NCBI GenBank assembly: GCA_937884015.1
Contig: CALGBV010000337.1
Span: 1-5,533 of the forward strand
Reading direction: 5' to 3'
DNA from: an uncultured Bacteroidales bacterium
Lineage (GTDB): Bacteria; Bacteroidota; Bacteroidia; Bacteroidales; F082
Length of the DNA stretch: 5,533 nt
Under the pieces are notes generated by a model. That model was given only the letters and a program-made list of their open reading frames with translations. It made no database searches and was not told where the DNA came from. Below, in pieces: positions 5,122-5,533 of this stretch (positions are counted from its first letter, which is position 1; every line of letters begins with the position of its first letter). The position numbers were made by a program, and so were the translations under genes.

Positions 5122-5533
5122 ATGAAAAAGTTTACCTTAATCTTCGCTCTCAGCCTGATGAACCTCATGGCCATCGGGCAAATCGTTCCGCCTTACTCGA
5201 ACATCAACATTAATAATGTAGACATGCGCATTACGGGTATCGGCAGCAATTTCATCCTCTCGATAGACGACAACTTGCAGCAAAGCAACGCCTGTATCAA
5301 GCATGAAGTTCCAATTGGTAGCGGTTGCTCCACCATTTTCCAGAACGCCATTTGGCTTGGCGGCATGGACAGCAACGACTCGCTGCATTTTGCAGGATTC
5401 CGTTTTCAGCAAGTCGGTGACGACTATTGGTCTGGCCCGCTTCGTTTGGCCGATGCCTCAACCGATTTGATGACCGTCTTAAAGCATCATCACGTTTGGA
5501 ATGTCACCCGCGAGGAAATCGAACAATTCCGTC
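5122..5533 (+). CDS. 5' part of a second exported, probable T9SS cargo protein
   Basis: From the ATG at 5122 the frame stays open to the window end (137 codons). It opens with a signal peptide (MKKFTLIFALSLMNLMAIG, likely cleaved before Q20). The mature start has the motif SGCSTIFQNAIWLGGMDS (67-84), then LHFAGFRFQQVGDDYWSGPL (89-108). This matches my memory of the N-terminal domain of large Bacteroidota T9SS cargo proteins, in which an aromatic-GG-D motif is followed by G-D-Y/F-W-x-GP. The catalytic or binding role is unknown, and the C-terminal sorting domain expected for the family would lie beyond the window. It starts 143 bp after the upstream cargo gene. No -7 box is seen in that gap, so read-through from the promoter at 3394-3424 is possible despite the two palindromes. 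Confidence 0.8.
   Translation, partial: MKKFTLIFALSLMNLMAIGQIVPPYSNININNVDMRITGIGSNFILSIDDNLQQSNACIKHEVPIGSGCSTIFQNAIWLGGMDSNDSLHFAGFRFQQVGDDYWSGPLRLADASTDLMTVLKHHHVWNVTREEIEQFR

Noticed and set aside
5137..5412. Minus-strand frames of 91 and 60 codons
   Set aside because: They are antisense to the exported-protein gene starting at 5122, which has a signal peptide and family motifs.

Overview
The window looks like Bacteroidota (Bacteroidales-like) chromosome of moderate G+C. The signs are: two secreted proteins of the type IX secretion (T9SS) cargo type, one carrying a full type A C-terminal sorting domain; three near-identical Bacteroidetes -7 promoter boxes (TAnnTTTG, each inside GTATTTTTGCA, at 329-336, 1086-1093 and 3417-3424); little sign of Shine-Dalgarno sequences; and short interspersed palindromes of the GAGACG...CGTCTC kind.

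Left end (1-460). The minus strand carries the first 16 codons of an unidentified gene running off the window (50 to 1). Upstream of it is a possible 49-residue ORF (249 to 100) in a G+C-richer island with AT-rich flanks. A plus-strand promoter box at 329-336, a set of compatible stems and a strong intrinsic terminator at 433-457 outline a probable small noncoding RNA of about 119 nt (about 340-458).

Nuclease locus (456-1006). Converging on the same terminator is a minus-strand gene for a small stand-alone BECR-fold nuclease-like protein, resembling the phage/mobile-element PBECR domain. Behind its 5' end is an array of four copies of CGTTTGnnGTCG, one inverted and three direct at helical-turn spacing, which looks like an operator. 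The nuclease, the facing small RNA and the operator-like array form the most unusual part of the window. A self-regulated or RNA-controlled nuclease unit is possible but is inference.

Metabolic pair (1086-2976). A promoter at 1086-1093 drives map (type I methionine aminopeptidase with a basic N-terminal extension). It is followed 83 bp later by a D-isomer-specific 2-hydroxyacid dehydrogenase. No promoter box is visible between them, so they are probably co-transcribed.

Long intergenic region (2977-3499). No convincing gene is seen. It holds a GAGACG palindrome, a mosaic of small hairpins, an intrinsic terminator (3222-3252), an AT-rich stretch with repeated CTTATAA decamers, and the promoter and leader of the next gene.

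Secreted protein pair (3500-5533). A 492-residue T9SS cargo protein is followed, after a gap holding two more GAGACG palindromes, by the start of a second exported protein that runs off the right end. The two are probably surface or secreted proteins of unknown substrate.
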